NCBI GenBank assembly: GCA_023954475.1
Contig: JAMLHW010000002.1
Span: forward strand, 434,001-498,000
Direction: 5' to 3'
Origin: Anaerolineae bacterium
GTDB taxonomy: Bacteria; Chloroflexota; Anaerolineae; Promineifilales; Promineifilaceae
Length of the DNA: 64,000 bases
Part shown: positions 1-9,086 of the stretch, in pieces
Position numbering within the stretch: position 1 is the first letter of the stretch
How the letters are laid out: every line of letters starts with the position of its first letter
The notes under the pieces: model-generated
Database searches by the model: none
What the model was told of the DNA's origin: nothing
What the model saw: only the letters and a program-made list of their open reading frames with translations
Position numbers and translations under genes: made by a program

Positions 1-2
1 CA

Positions 3-566
3 CACATCCGCGAACATTTGGTAGAGTTGGCACATGCCGACATGCGCGACAAGCTGCAACCGGGCGAAGAATTGGTCGACGAATCAGTCCGCATCGTCCA
101 AATCATTGATGAAACAACCTCACACTTTATCGGGGAAGAAACGGGGCAGCTTTCGGCCGAAATACGCGCCATTCTCTACGGGACAGCCGTCGCCTCTGCC
201 CCGGCCCATGACCTGATGCAGGCCGCCATCGACGATGCCGTGTGGCAGGGTTACACGCTACAGCCGGGCAGCATGACGATGACAACCGGCAACATTCTCG
301 GTGTCGACAACGAAGGGCGAGTCAACCTGGAGCTACAAGCGACCGCACGGATCGTGGCCGATCTATCGCTGCACGAAGCGCTGCTGGCTATTCGTGGACA
401 AGAAATAGACCTCGCCAACGTATACCTGGCGCAATCACTGCCACTTGAATCTGCGCCCGAAATCACCGTTTGGCCCCAATGGCATACGCGACTTCCATAT
501 TTGCCCGTGCGCATGGTGACGCAGGTGGAAGTGAGCGGTGGCTTGGAGAGCACGCCAACGCCGTAA
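3..566 (+). CDS. C-terminal part of a baseplate J-like protein (5' end outside window)
   Basis: The frame is open from the first bases of the window, so this is the 3' end of a longer gene; the TTG at 18 is only an internal codon. The visible 187 residues contain no membrane segment and no catalytic motif. The pattern of a helical stretch followed by beta-rich segments (residues about 90-175) resembles the C-terminal half of the baseplate J/gp47-like proteins that often lie upstream of ruvX in Chloroflexota. That resemblance is from memory of the family and is not proved here. The gene ends 32 bases before ruvX. It could instead be an unrelated envelope protein; the identity is tentative. Confidence 0.45.
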   Translation, partial: HIREHLVELAHADMRDKLQPGEELVDESVRIVQIIDETTSHFIGEETGQLSAEIRAILYGTAVASAPAHDLMQAAIDDAVWQGYTLQPGSMTMTTGNILGVDNEGRVNLELQATARIVADLSLHEALLAIRGQEIDLANVYLAQSLPLESAPEITVWPQWHTRLPYLPVRMVTQVEVSGGLESTPTP

Positions 567-586
567 TCGTTTTGTCGTTTTTTGGG

Positions 587-592
587 TAGAAT
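587..592 (+). promoter_or_regulatory. -10 element placing the start point on the ruvX start codon (leaderless candidate)
   Basis: TAGAAT ends six bases before the GTG start of ruvX, so transcription from it would begin at or next to the start codon. There is no Shine-Dalgarno sequence between the two. No good -35 is seen at the usual spacing. The same geometry occurs upstream of the HtrA gene at 58146. Confidence 0.4.
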
Positions 593-598
593 GGGCGC

Positions 599-1048
599 GT
601 GAATACAGAACAGCAGCATGTCGGCCGCATTATGGCCATCGATTTAGGTGAAAAACGCATCGGTATTGCGCTCAGTGATCCGACCCGTCTGCTCGCCAGC
701 AGCCATACCGTGCTGGAACGCATGTCGCGGCGCGACGATTTTGCCCGTTATCAAGCCATCATTGATGCGTTCGACGTGACGCTCGTGTTGATGGGGCTAC
801 CGCTGAGCCTCGACGGTTCCGATAGTGCGATGACGCGCTGGGTACGTGACTATTCGGCCGAATGCGCTGCTGCCATTTCGGTTCCGCTGCAACTGTGGGA
901 CGAAACCTACACCACAAAGCAAGCGCACACCAGCCTGAAGGCACGCGGCGTAAGCCACCACAACAAACGCAAAGAACGCGTCGATGCGGTCGCCGCTGCC
1001 TTTCTCCTGCAAGATTACCTCGACGCCCACACGCTCCCTTCTGCATGA
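599..1048 (+). CDS. ruvX: RuvX/YqgF-type Holliday junction resolvase
   Basis: A 149-residue protein of the usual RuvX length. The RNase H-like first strand carries the family motif AIDLGEKRIG at residues 13-22, with the first metal-binding Asp at 15. A second conserved strand reads LVLMGLPLSLDGS, and the C-terminal segment RVDAVAAAFLLQDYL matches the last acidic motif. The family acts on branched DNA and on the 5' end of pre-16S rRNA. The GTG at 599 is taken as start because it leaves the normal short N-terminus; an ATG at 632 would cut into the first strand. The stop overlaps the mltG start (ATGA), so the two genes are co-transcribed. Confidence 0.93.
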   Translation: MNTEQQHVGRIMAIDLGEKRIGIALSDPTRLLASSHTVLERMSRRDDFARYQAIIDAFDVTLVLMGLPLSLDGSDSAMTRWVRDYSAECAAAISVPLQLWDETYTTKQAHTSLKARGVSHHNKRKERVDAVAAAFLLQDYLDAHTLPSA

Positions 1049-2265
1049 CACGCCGCACCAACGACCCATACAACGACTCGTCCCCTGCCGCAGGTGCCAT
1101 TTCCTGTGGCGCACGGCTGATTATCTTCTTTCTGGCCATTACGATTCTGTTCATCGCGCTTTTTGCCGTTTACCGGCGTTGGGAAACGGCATCAATTAAT
1201 ACGCTGGTTATGCTTGAAGATGCCGCCGTTGAACTCAACGTCGCAGAGCGTTTCTTACTACAAAATCAGTTGAGTACACAGCGGGACGCCCTGCTCAGTC
1301 CGGCCGGATCGGCGACCGAGCCGGTCAGCATGACGGTCGCATCGGGGGATCCGGCCACTCGGATTGCCGACAAACTCGTGGCAGCACGCGCTTTGCGCGA
1401 GGACAATCGCGACCTGTTTCTCGAATATCTGCGCTTCTATGGTCTCGATGCCGATTTACATGCCGGCAACTTCACGCTGGATCCGACGTTGAACATACCG
1501 CAATTGGCCGACACGCTGACCGGAACGATTGGTGGGCAAATCGAGTTGAATTTTCTGCCAGGCTGGCGTGCAGAAGAAATGACGAATTATCTGGCGGTGA
1601 CGCAGCCGGCCAATATCGACGCCGATCAATTTCTCGACATCATCTACCGGCGTGTGCCGTTTGATTTGTCGGACTATGCGTTTTTGGGATCACTTTCGGC
1701 CGATACCTCTCTCGAAGGCTATCTCTTTCCCGACAGCTATACGGTTCCACGCGACGCCGACGCAGCCGCGCTCATCGATCTGATGCTGACGCGCTTCGGC
1801 GACAAGGTCACACCCACGATGCGCCAGCAATTCGGTGAAAAGGGCTTGTCAGTGCGCGATGCAGTGATTATCGCTTCCATCGTTCAGCGCGAAGCGCCCA
1901 TCGCCGCCGAGCGGCCGGCAGTCGCCGGTGTCTACCTCAACCGCATTGCACAAGATATGAAGCTCGACGCCGATCCGACCATTCAATATGCCGTCGGTTT
2001 CGATGCAGCATCCGGCTCTTGGTGGAAGTCGCCACTCAGCGCCAACGATCTGCAAATTCAATCACCTTACAATACCTACCTCAATAATACGCTGCCACCC
2101 GGCCCCATTGCCAATCCCGGTCTGGCCTCATTGGAAGCGGTCGCCAATCCTGAGCAAAGCAATTATTTGTTCTTTGTAGCCTCCTGCGCCAACGGCGAAC
2201 AAGGTAGCCATCTTTTTAGTGCCACCTACGAGGAACATCTCGTCAATGTCCAGAATTGTCGTTAG
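1045..2265 (+). CDS. mltG: Endolytic murein transglycosylase MltG (YceG-like)
   Basis: 406 residues: a short cytoplasmic N-terminus, one membrane helix at about residues 24-44, then an extracytoplasmic part with a LysM-like subdomain and the YceG catalytic domain. The signature ASIVQREA, followed by ERPAVAGVYLNRI and LDADPTIQYAVG, matches the E. coli MltG active site; the Glu of QREA is the expected catalytic residue. The family cleaves nascent glycan strands and sets their length. The start at 1045 is chosen because it overlaps the ruvX stop and gives a proper signal-anchor; a longer open frame to 862 lies inside ruvX and is not credible. The last 20 bases overlap the next gene. Confidence 0.95.
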   Translation: MTRRTNDPYNDSSPAAGAISCGARLIIFFLAITILFIALFAVYRRWETASINTLVMLEDAAVELNVAERFLLQNQLSTQRDALLSPAGSATEPVSMTVASGDPATRIADKLVAARALREDNRDLFLEYLRFYGLDADLHAGNFTLDPTLNIPQLADTLTGTIGGQIELNFLPGWRAEEMTNYLAVTQPANIDADQFLDIIYRRVPFDLSDYAFLGSLSADTSLEGYLFPDSYTVPRDADAAALIDLMLTRFGDKVTPTMRQQFGEKGLSVRDAVIIASIVQREAPIAAERPAVAGVYLNRIAQDMKLDADPTIQYAVGFDAASGSWWKSPLSANDLQIQSPYNTYLNNTLPPGPIANPGLASLEAVANPEQSNYLFFVASCANGEQGSHLFSATYEEHLVNVQNCR

Positions 2266-2872
2266 GCAGACGGCGCAGAGCCGCTGGCGGGCAGTCAGTG
2301 GCTGGATGATCGTGTTGCTCATTACTCTGGCTGCTCTGAGCGGTTGTGCATCGGCCGATCCGGTGGTGAAAATCGGGTTGGTCGCGCCATTTGAAGGTCG
2401 CTATCGGCCGATTGGCTACGACGTGATCTACAGCGCCCGCCTCGCTGTGCGTGAAATCAACGCAGCGGGAGGCATCGACGGCCATCGCGTGGCTCTGGTT
2501 GCACTGGACGACGGCGGCGACCCGCAGCAAGCGTATGATGCTGCACGAACGTTGGCGGTTGATCCCAACGTCGTTGCTGTGCTCGGTCATTGGCTGCCGG
2601 AAAACACAGCAATAGCCGAGCCGATCTATCATGACGCTGGATTAGCCCTGCTACCAATGGGTGAACCGCCGTACGGAGCGGTGGATGAGAAGCAGATTTC
2701 GGCCGAATTTCGCACTGCCTACACTGCCGTCACACCATTCGATGAACAGCCCGGACCGTATGCCCAAACCACCTATGACGCCATGCAAAGCCTCTTCACA
2801 ATCTTGGCGCACACAGCCGAGGAACATGGTACAATAAATCGTCAAACCGTGATCGACACCATGAACCAATAG
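2246..2872 (+). CDS. Shortened periplasmic-binding-protein-like lipoprotein
   Basis: 208 residues with a lipoprotein signal (lipobox LSGC, Cys 34). Residues 40-140 follow the N-terminal lobe of branched-chain-amino-acid type substrate-binding proteins: KIGLVAPFEG, AREINAAGGIDGH-like and VVAVLGHW segments. Residues 160-195 resemble the end of the second lobe (FRTAYTAV..EQPGPYAQTTYDAM). About 150 residues that normally make up most of lobe 2 are missing between them, so the protein cannot form a standard two-lobe clamp. After the TAG the frame stays open for 17 more codons to a TAA at 2926. It overlaps mltG by 20 bases. It may be a specialised short form or a decaying gene. Confidence 0.65.
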   Translation: MSRIVVRQTAQSRWRAVSGWMIVLLITLAALSGCASADPVVKIGLVAPFEGRYRPIGYDVIYSARLAVREINAAGGIDGHRVALVALDDGGDPQQAYDAARTLAVDPNVVAVLGHWLPENTAIAEPIYHDAGLALLPMGEPPYGAVDEKQISAEFRTAYTAVTPFDEQPGPYAQTTYDAMQSLFTILAHTAEEHGTINRQTVIDTMNQ

Positions 2873-2981
2873 GTAACAGCCACTTTTCAGGAATTTCAAG
2901 TGTCTATCACCTCTGGCGGCAATTAAATTACGCGACTTCTACAAAACTTCACTTCAGATTAACGGCAAACAGGAGGCAAGC

Positions 2982-3974
2982 ATGAAACGATTACTCGGCA
3001 TCATCATTATCATCACCGCTCTAGTTGGGGCATTGATTGGCATAGGCGGCGTCATATTGGGACGACAAGCTGTTGACGGTATTGCACAGAGCATCGACGA
3101 CACCATGCCGCTCGTTCTCGAGAGCCTCGCGGCAGTCGAAGATTCGCTCGTTCTCGCCAAGAACACAATCGGCGAGGTCAACACGGCGCTGGACAATACG
3201 GGTACATTGACCGTTGACCTTTCCAAATCAATTGCCGATGCAGCGCCTGCCGTCGACCAGATAGTGGCTGTGACCGGCGAGGACATACCCGCAGGGATTG
3301 AAGCTTTCCAGGCGTCCATCCCTAATCTGGAAAACGTCGCCGCAACCATTGATCAAACGCTACAGACTTTGGCCGATTTCAAGATTGAGACGAGGATTCT
3401 GACTTTTCCGCTGGAGTTTGATTTAGGCATTGAGTACGATCCGGAAGCACCTTTTGATGAGTCGATCGCGCAAATCGGAACCAGCATGGAAGGTGTACCG
3501 GAACAGATGCGCCTTTTGTCCACCGAACTAGAGGTAACCAGCGAAAATCTCATTGTACTTAGCGATGATATTTTGGCACTTGCCGGCGATGTCAACAATA
3601 TCAACGAGCAGCTTACTGAACTGCCTCCGCTGATGGATCGCTATATCAGCATTATCAATCAATTAGAAAGTAACCTGATTCAACTGCAACAAACCCTCAC
3701 TTCGCAGTTTGGTAACCTAAAATTGGTCATCACGATCGTGATGGTGTGGTTTATCCTGACGCAGTTGGCTCCGCTGTACATTGGTTGGGAATTGGTGAGC
3801 GGAAAACGTGATGCCCGTGACCAATCGGCCGATACAACGACCAGTGACGAACCGGAAGTCGTTTCCATGGCATCGTATGAGCCAATCGAACCGGTCGAAT
3901 CTGAGCCTGTCGCAACCGCATCGGCCGAATCTGAGCCGGTGGAAAAAGCAGCGGATGACGATGTAGCGGCATAA
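2982..3974 (+). CDS. Membrane protein with long extracytoplasmic coiled coil
   Basis: 330 residues of unknown function. A hydrophobic helix at about 4-26 and a second one at about 248-270 flank a roughly 220-residue stretch rich in Asp, Leu, Ser and Ala with heptad-like spacing, probably a coiled coil outside the membrane. The C-terminal 55 residues are acidic and Pro/Glu-rich, likely disordered. The start is set by a strong AGGAGG eight bases before the ATG. A perfect terminator follows at 4102, so it is probably transcribed alone or with the preceding gene. No catalytic motif is visible; a structural or scaffolding role is a guess. Confidence 0.75.
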   Translation: MKRLLGIIIIITALVGALIGIGGVILGRQAVDGIAQSIDDTMPLVLESLAAVEDSLVLAKNTIGEVNTALDNTGTLTVDLSKSIADAAPAVDQIVAVTGEDIPAGIEAFQASIPNLENVAATIDQTLQTLADFKIETRILTFPLEFDLGIEYDPEAPFDESIAQIGTSMEGVPEQMRLLSTELEVTSENLIVLSDDILALAGDVNNINEQLTELPPLMDRYISIINQLESNLIQLQQTLTSQFGNLKLVITIVMVWFILTQLAPLYIGWELVSGKRDARDQSADTTTSDEPEVVSMASYEPIEPVESEPVATASAESEPVEKAADDDVAA

Positions 3975-4101
3975 TGCAGTCTGAAAACCGCGCCACAAAC
4001 ACACCGTGTTCTTAATAATCCGGCAAAGCGTGGCGGTTTACTGAGGCGGGATGATGTAACTGGATCACTCCAGATATCTCGCAAAACCTGGATAAAATCT
4101 G

Positions 4102-4138
4102 CCTCCCACGCGGCATGTCAAGCGTGGGAGGTTTTTTT
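4102..4138 (+). terminator. Intrinsic terminator, 9-bp perfect stem and T7
   Basis: CCTCCCACG (4102-4110) pairs with CGTGGGAGG (4123-4131) around a 12-base loop, followed by seven T. It ends the gene at 2982-3974. The GGGAGG of the descending arm is also the only ribosome-binding-like sequence for the ATG at 4145. Confidence 0.9.
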
Positions 4139-4144
4139 GTCTCT

Positions 4145-6586
4145 ATGCAACAATCGAAACCATTGATTCGGCCGAAAACCATCCTGTTCGGCCTCATTCT
4201 CACCCTCCTGCTGCTGGTCGTCTCGGCCTGTACTCAGGAGGAAGCGCCTGTAGCAACGCGTGCGCCGCTCGTGCCCACCCGCCAGCCAACGCCCACGCTG
4301 GCTCCGTTGGCTCCCGCCAACGCCACTGCAACGGCAATCGCCCAGCTACCGCCAACAGAAACCCCAACACCGACCATTACGCCAACACCAACCGTGACAC
4401 CACAGCCAAACGAACGGCTCGAAATTGCCGACACTGCACTGCAACAAGGCAATTTGGTCGTTGCACGTGAGCAGTTGGAAACGTACATCGACTCAGAACG
4501 GGCTGAAGATGATGCGCAACTGTTGTTCGATTTAGCCTTGATCGACATCGCGGAAGGAAACAGCGAAGCCGCCATTGTTGGACTGGAACGCGTCCTGGAA
4601 CTCGATCCGGCACAATCGGCCGCACACTTTCATTTAGCCGAACAATTGGCAGCAGACGAACGCTGTGCCGCAGCCATTCCACATTATGAAGCGTTTCTCG
4701 ACGCCGTTCCCGTGCTGGCAGGCTACATTCAACCGCGCATCGCTGCCTGCTACGATATGCTCGAAGACCCTGACAATGCCCTGGCAGCGCTAGAAGCTGC
4801 TGCAGCCGCAGACGCCCATTTCCTCGTTCGCTATAACAACCGCATTGCACTGGCGACGCGCTATATGACCAGTGAACGGTACGCAGACGCCGCTGCCGTG
4901 TACGCTCAAATCCGCGCTGCAGCACGCACCGAACGCACGCGCGGCGAAATGCATTACTACGAAGGGTATGCCCGCTTACTCTCCGGTGACAATGGCGGTG
5001 GCTATTTCGAATACGGACGCGCCGTTGCGGATTATCCGGCACTCTATACCAGTTACCTGGCGTTGATCGAATTGATCGACGCCGGCATTGAGGTTGATGA
5101 TTTCCAGCGCGGCATCATCGACTATTACGCCGGCGCGTACGATCCCGGACTAGAAGCATTCCAGCGCGTGCTGGAAGTTGATCCGGAAAATTACGATGTG
5201 CATCTCTGGCTAGCCTGGACGTATGAGGGTCTGGGCGATCTGGAAAACGCACTCAATGAACTGGAAACATACGCCGGTTTCAGCGTGACGACGGCTCCAA
5301 TCGGCATTTATGAGAAAGCGAAGCTGTTGCACAGACAGAACATGATCGAGGAGGCGGTAGTTGCCTATCGTGAATTGGCCGAAACGATTCCCCAGGATGA
5401 AAATGCGCCCGATGCGTTGTGGCAGGCGGCTGTCCTCAGCGAAGCGCTTGAAGACACAGAAAACGCCATTGCACTCTACAACGCACTGGCCACAGCGTAT
5501 TCAGATGATGCCAATGCGCCTGAAGCGCTTTTCCGCGCCGGACTGCTATCTCTTGATCGGGATGACGCTGTCTCTGCGCTGCAGACGTGGGAAACGGCGG
5601 CTCAGCTATATCCGTTCACCGAATACGGCCAGGCTGCGCTGGTCTGGCTGCTGACGGTCGTGCCTGATGGTGCGGCGCTGCCAGACGATATGACGGCGCA
5701 GTCACTAGGTAACTGGTATTACAGTCGTCGAGTCGACGATTTGTTGCATGGGATAGCGCCGTTTGCTTCGGCCGAAACGATCACACCTGGCTCAACTGAT
5801 GAGGAACGGCTTGAAGCCGAAAAGTGGCTTTTGGAGCAATTTGGGGTCGATGTGACAGTTGATTCGGCCGAATGGCGCGACGATCCTCATCGCATCCGTG
5901 GTGCTGCTCTCTGGAATCTGGGGCTTTTTGAGCAAGCAAAACAGGAATTTTACGAACTGCGGGTGCTTTATCGGGACGATTTGGCCGCCATCTACCAGAT
6001 CGCAATTTATCTCAGCGACCTCGGTCTGTACAGCGGATCAATCGGAGCAGCCGAACGCGTCATGGCTCTGACCGACGTCGACCCGTTTACCGCCCCGACC
6101 TACATTGCTAAACTCTCCTACCCGACTTACTACGCCGATTTAATCACGGCATTGGCCGACGAATACGGTTACGATCCGCTCTTGCAGTTTGCCCTGATTC
6201 GGCAGGAAAGCTTGTATGAAAGTTTCGCCACCTCGACTGCGATAGCACAAGGTCTGGCACAAGTCATTCCCGACACGGGCCAATACATCGCCGACAAGCT
6301 TTCGTGGCCCGATTATGAGAATACTGACCTGTACAAACCGCATGTCGGTCTGCGTTTTGGCGGATTTTACCTGGCAGAACAGTTGCGGCTGTTTGACGGC
6401 GATGCTCATGCAGCGTTGGCCGCTTATAACGGCGGGCCGGGAAATGCGCTAAACTGGTATACGCTTGGTGGTGACAGCATCGATACCTATGTAGAAACGG
6501 TCACTTTTCCGGAAACGCGACTTTATATTGAGCGCATTTATACCGGTCACGCTATTTATCGCCATCTTTACGGCACGACTCCATGA
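4145..6586 (+). CDS. Lipoprotein lytic transglycosylase with TPR repeats
   Basis: 813 residues. A lipoprotein signal ends at Cys 29 (VVSAC), followed by a Pro/Thr-rich linker to about residue 90. Residues 95-620 are helical repeats of TPR type (for example ALLYNRGLA-like A/E-rich pairs around YEAFLDAVP and AFQRVLEVDPENYDVHLWLAW). The C-terminal 150 residues are a Slt-type lysozyme fold: ALIRQESLYES with the catalytic Glu, GLAQVIPDTG and AAYNGGPGNALNW. It should cut peptidoglycan between MurNAc and GlcNAc at the cell surface. The ATG at 4145 is preferred to 4115, because 4115 lies in the loop of the upstream terminator. Confidence 0.9.
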   Translation: MQQSKPLIRPKTILFGLILTLLLLVVSACTQEEAPVATRAPLVPTRQPTPTLAPLAPANATATAIAQLPPTETPTPTITPTPTVTPQPNERLEIADTALQQGNLVVAREQLETYIDSERAEDDAQLLFDLALIDIAEGNSEAAIVGLERVLELDPAQSAAHFHLAEQLAADERCAAAIPHYEAFLDAVPVLAGYIQPRIAACYDMLEDPDNALAALEAAAAADAHFLVRYNNRIALATRYMTSERYADAAAVYAQIRAAARTERTRGEMHYYEGYARLLSGDNGGGYFEYGRAVADYPALYTSYLALIELIDAGIEVDDFQRGIIDYYAGAYDPGLEAFQRVLEVDPENYDVHLWLAWTYEGLGDLENALNELETYAGFSVTTAPIGIYEKAKLLHRQNMIEEAVVAYRELAETIPQDENAPDALWQAAVLSEALEDTENAIALYNALATAYSDDANAPEALFRAGLLSLDRDDAVSALQTWETAAQLYPFTEYGQAALVWLLTVVPDGAALPDDMTAQSLGNWYYSRRVDDLLHGIAPFASAETITPGSTDEERLEAEKWLLEQFGVDVTVDSAEWRDDPHRIRGAALWNLGLFEQAKQEFYELRVLYRDDLAAIYQIAIYLSDLGLYSGSIGAAERVMALTDVDPFTAPTYIAKLSYPTYYADLITALADEYGYDPLLQFALIRQESLYESFATSTAIAQGLAQVIPDTGQYIADKLSWPDYENTDLYKPHVGLRFGGFYLAEQLRLFDGDAHAALAAYNGGPGNALNWYTLGGDSIDTYVETVTFPETRLYIERIYTGHAIYRHLYGTTP

Positions 6587-6604
6587 CGAGGCAAACCAAT
6601 TATT

Positions 6605-9076
6605 ATGTCCGGCAACTTTGAGTGGCACACCGATGATGAATGGGATCAGTTTGGTCAGGATGACGATTCGGCCGAATCGCCGCGACGTAGCCTGAGAAAC
6701 TGGCTAATCATCGGTGCGATTGCCATCGTCGGCATTGTCATTGGCGGCTATTTCGTCGCGCAACGCACAACGCAACGCATTGAGGAGGTCACAGCGTTCA
6801 CTGAGGAAAATGTGCGTTCCAGCTACCGGCTGGTGGAACGTGCAGTAGCCAATAATGACCTAGAATTGTTTAATAGCCTGCTTTCCGGGCGCGATGAAGC
6901 GTGGACAGATGCACGCCAGCGGCTGTTCATTGAAGGTGCCCTATTCGACCGCGCCGCGTTGGGTCTGCATCTGCTGGACGAACGCGCCGAAATTACTGAG
7001 GTCGAGCTAGCGCCGGAACTGCGTTCGGCCGAATTGACAACACAACGCTCGTTTGCCATCGATGTCGGTAACGGTCTGACCGAAACAGTCGTACTCGAAC
7101 AACTGTATACATTCAGGCGCGGCAGCGACAATTTTATCTATGCGCCACCAGACATTTCTTTTTGGGGCGATCAGTCATCGATTGGTGGTGAACGCGTCGA
7201 ACTCTCGTATCGCGCCATTGATGAAACGTTTGCGACGCGGCTATATAACGATCTTGACCTGAAATTACTCGATTTCTGCAATAATTTCCTCAACGAAACA
7301 TGTGGTCTGCGGACCCCGATCAATGTCATCCTTTCGGCCGATGCGGAAACATTGGTTGAGATCGGGTCGTTGACGGATTTTTTGAGCACAAACGGCACGA
7401 CAATCACCTTACCGTCGCCAACGCTGGTAGGGCGACCAATCGATGACGCCGGTTATCGCGCCTTATTGGCCGGCTACACCGAGAAAATAGTTGCCGCGTT
7501 GATGGCCGATGTCGTGCAATATCGTTGCTGCACACGTATCGCCTATTTCAAAGCCATTGTCGACCGGCAAATGGCAGACCTCGGTTTGCGCCCGCCACCG
7601 ATAACGGCCGCCGACTACCAAGTCGTGATCAATCTCGGTTTTCCACTTGAAGCCAACCTGAAAATCTGGGAAATTACCTCTGAACGCGCTGTTTCGGCCG
7701 ATCAGGAGCGCATCGTCGCCGCTACGCTGGCCTATTTCTTCGACCGCGATTCGACGTTGACGAATCTTGATTTGCTGTCCACGATGATGAGCGCCGAAGG
7801 TGGCTTCCGCAGTTGGCAAAGCAGTCTATTACCTGTCGATTCGCTGACAGATCGATTCAACCAGTTTGAAGCAGTGGAGAGCGAAGATTGGCAGCGATTT
7901 GTGATCGAAAATGCACAGGCTGCCGATGTCGAGCCGCCTGTACCGTATCCGGATGAGCAGCTCATGGTAGCGTGTTCGGCCGAATCGGGCAGTGCGCTAT
8001 ATGGCCTGGACTTTGCCGAGCAAACTTGGGAACCGACATACACGACACCCGGTTCGGCATTGTTTGCCGTGAACTTGCCCGGTGATGACGCCTTTGGGCT
8101 TTATGAATTTGTTGACGACACCAACTGGACGACATCATTATGGCTTGACGGGGTGTCGTATCCATATATTTCTGCTGATGGGGTGAACGAGAATCCATTT
8201 TGGGTCTACAACGGAGCAAGCGCCGACAAACTCGTGCTTGCTGACGGCAATTTGTCTCCTGGTCAGCCAAACAGGTCTGTTTTCATTGATTGGCGTGCCT
8301 GTGCTCTTGATGGAGAGTGTGACCAGACGCACCTAACCGGAAACGCCGTATGGTCGCCGAACGGGGAATACGCATTAGTAGTTGAAGCCGAACCCGGCCA
8401 ACTCAGCGGGGCTCATACCAACCTCATTGATGATGAAGGCACGATTATCCGCCAGGCTTTTCCTACTACCGGATTACTGGTATGGCTTGACGCAGAACGT
8501 TACGCTTTGATATCAGCTTCCGGCAACACATACAGCCCCAATGTGTTTGCTGGGCATGTCGCAGCAGACGACACGACTTTACTGCTGTCACTCAATGACC
8601 TACGGGATGCAATCCCGACTGGCAGTCGGGATCGGCTTTTGTCGTGGGTGGACCTTGCGCCAGTTCCAGGCAATTCGGCCGAATTACTCATCATTGCGCA
8701 ATCCTGGTCACCGACAAACTACTTGCTGCTGCGCTACAACACGGAAACCGCCAAAGCAACGTTGCTCTACGAATCAACGCAACCACTCCAAATGCCCGTA
8801 GGGGCAGATAGACAACGACTGTCAGAATCAGTATCGGCCGATAATCGCTTCGTATTCTTCAACAGCGGTCTCCGACCAACCTACGAACTGCTGCTACTAG
8901 ACACAACTGACGACGGCATCACCAGCTACGGCAATGCATTTCAGCCCCAATGGATCGGGGACTGGCTTGTCGACCTGGATGACAATTATTTGCGCCTGCT
9001 GCTGCCGGCACACAGCTTCCAGCAATTTACACCCCTTCCCGCAACAGACTGTATTACAATGGCCTGGACAAAGTGA
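6605..9076 (+). CDS. Membrane-anchored protein with C-terminal propeller-like region
   Basis: 823 residues, no family recognised. The N-terminus is acidic and cytoplasmic, with one membrane helix at about 33-54. The first outside half (60-460) is mixed helical and contains a pair of Cys near residues 226 and 234 and another near 305. From about 465 there are repeated strands with Trp/Asp turns (LYGLDFAEQTWEP, GNAVWSPNGEYALVVE, RLLSWVDLAP) suggesting a beta-propeller. It starts 19 bases after the transglycosylase gene and probably shares its transcript. A role in envelope sensing or cell-wall work is inferred only from the neighbour. Confidence 0.7.
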   Translation: MSGNFEWHTDDEWDQFGQDDDSAESPRRSLRNWLIIGAIAIVGIVIGGYFVAQRTTQRIEEVTAFTEENVRSSYRLVERAVANNDLELFNSLLSGRDEAWTDARQRLFIEGALFDRAALGLHLLDERAEITEVELAPELRSAELTTQRSFAIDVGNGLTETVVLEQLYTFRRGSDNFIYAPPDISFWGDQSSIGGERVELSYRAIDETFATRLYNDLDLKLLDFCNNFLNETCGLRTPINVILSADAETLVEIGSLTDFLSTNGTTITLPSPTLVGRPIDDAGYRALLAGYTEKIVAALMADVVQYRCCTRIAYFKAIVDRQMADLGLRPPPITAADYQVVINLGFPLEANLKIWEITSERAVSADQERIVAATLAYFFDRDSTLTNLDLLSTMMSAEGGFRSWQSSLLPVDSLTDRFNQFEAVESEDWQRFVIENAQAADVEPPVPYPDEQLMVACSAESGSALYGLDFAEQTWEPTYTTPGSALFAVNLPGDDAFGLYEFVDDTNWTTSLWLDGVSYPYISADGVNENPFWVYNGASADKLVLADGNLSPGQPNRSVFIDWRACALDGECDQTHLTGNAVWSPNGEYALVVEAEPGQLSGAHTNLIDDEGTIIRQAFPTTGLLVWLDAERYALISASGNTYSPNVFAGHVAADDTTLLLSLNDLRDAIPTGSRDRLLSWVDLAPVPGNSAELLIIAQSWSPTNYLLLRYNTETAKATLLYESTQPLQMPVGADRQRLSESVSADNRFVFFNSGLRPTYELLLLDTTDDGITSYGNAFQPQWIGDWLVDLDDNYLRLLLPAHSFQQFTPLPATDCITMAWTK

Positions 9077-9086
9077 GCGGATCGAG

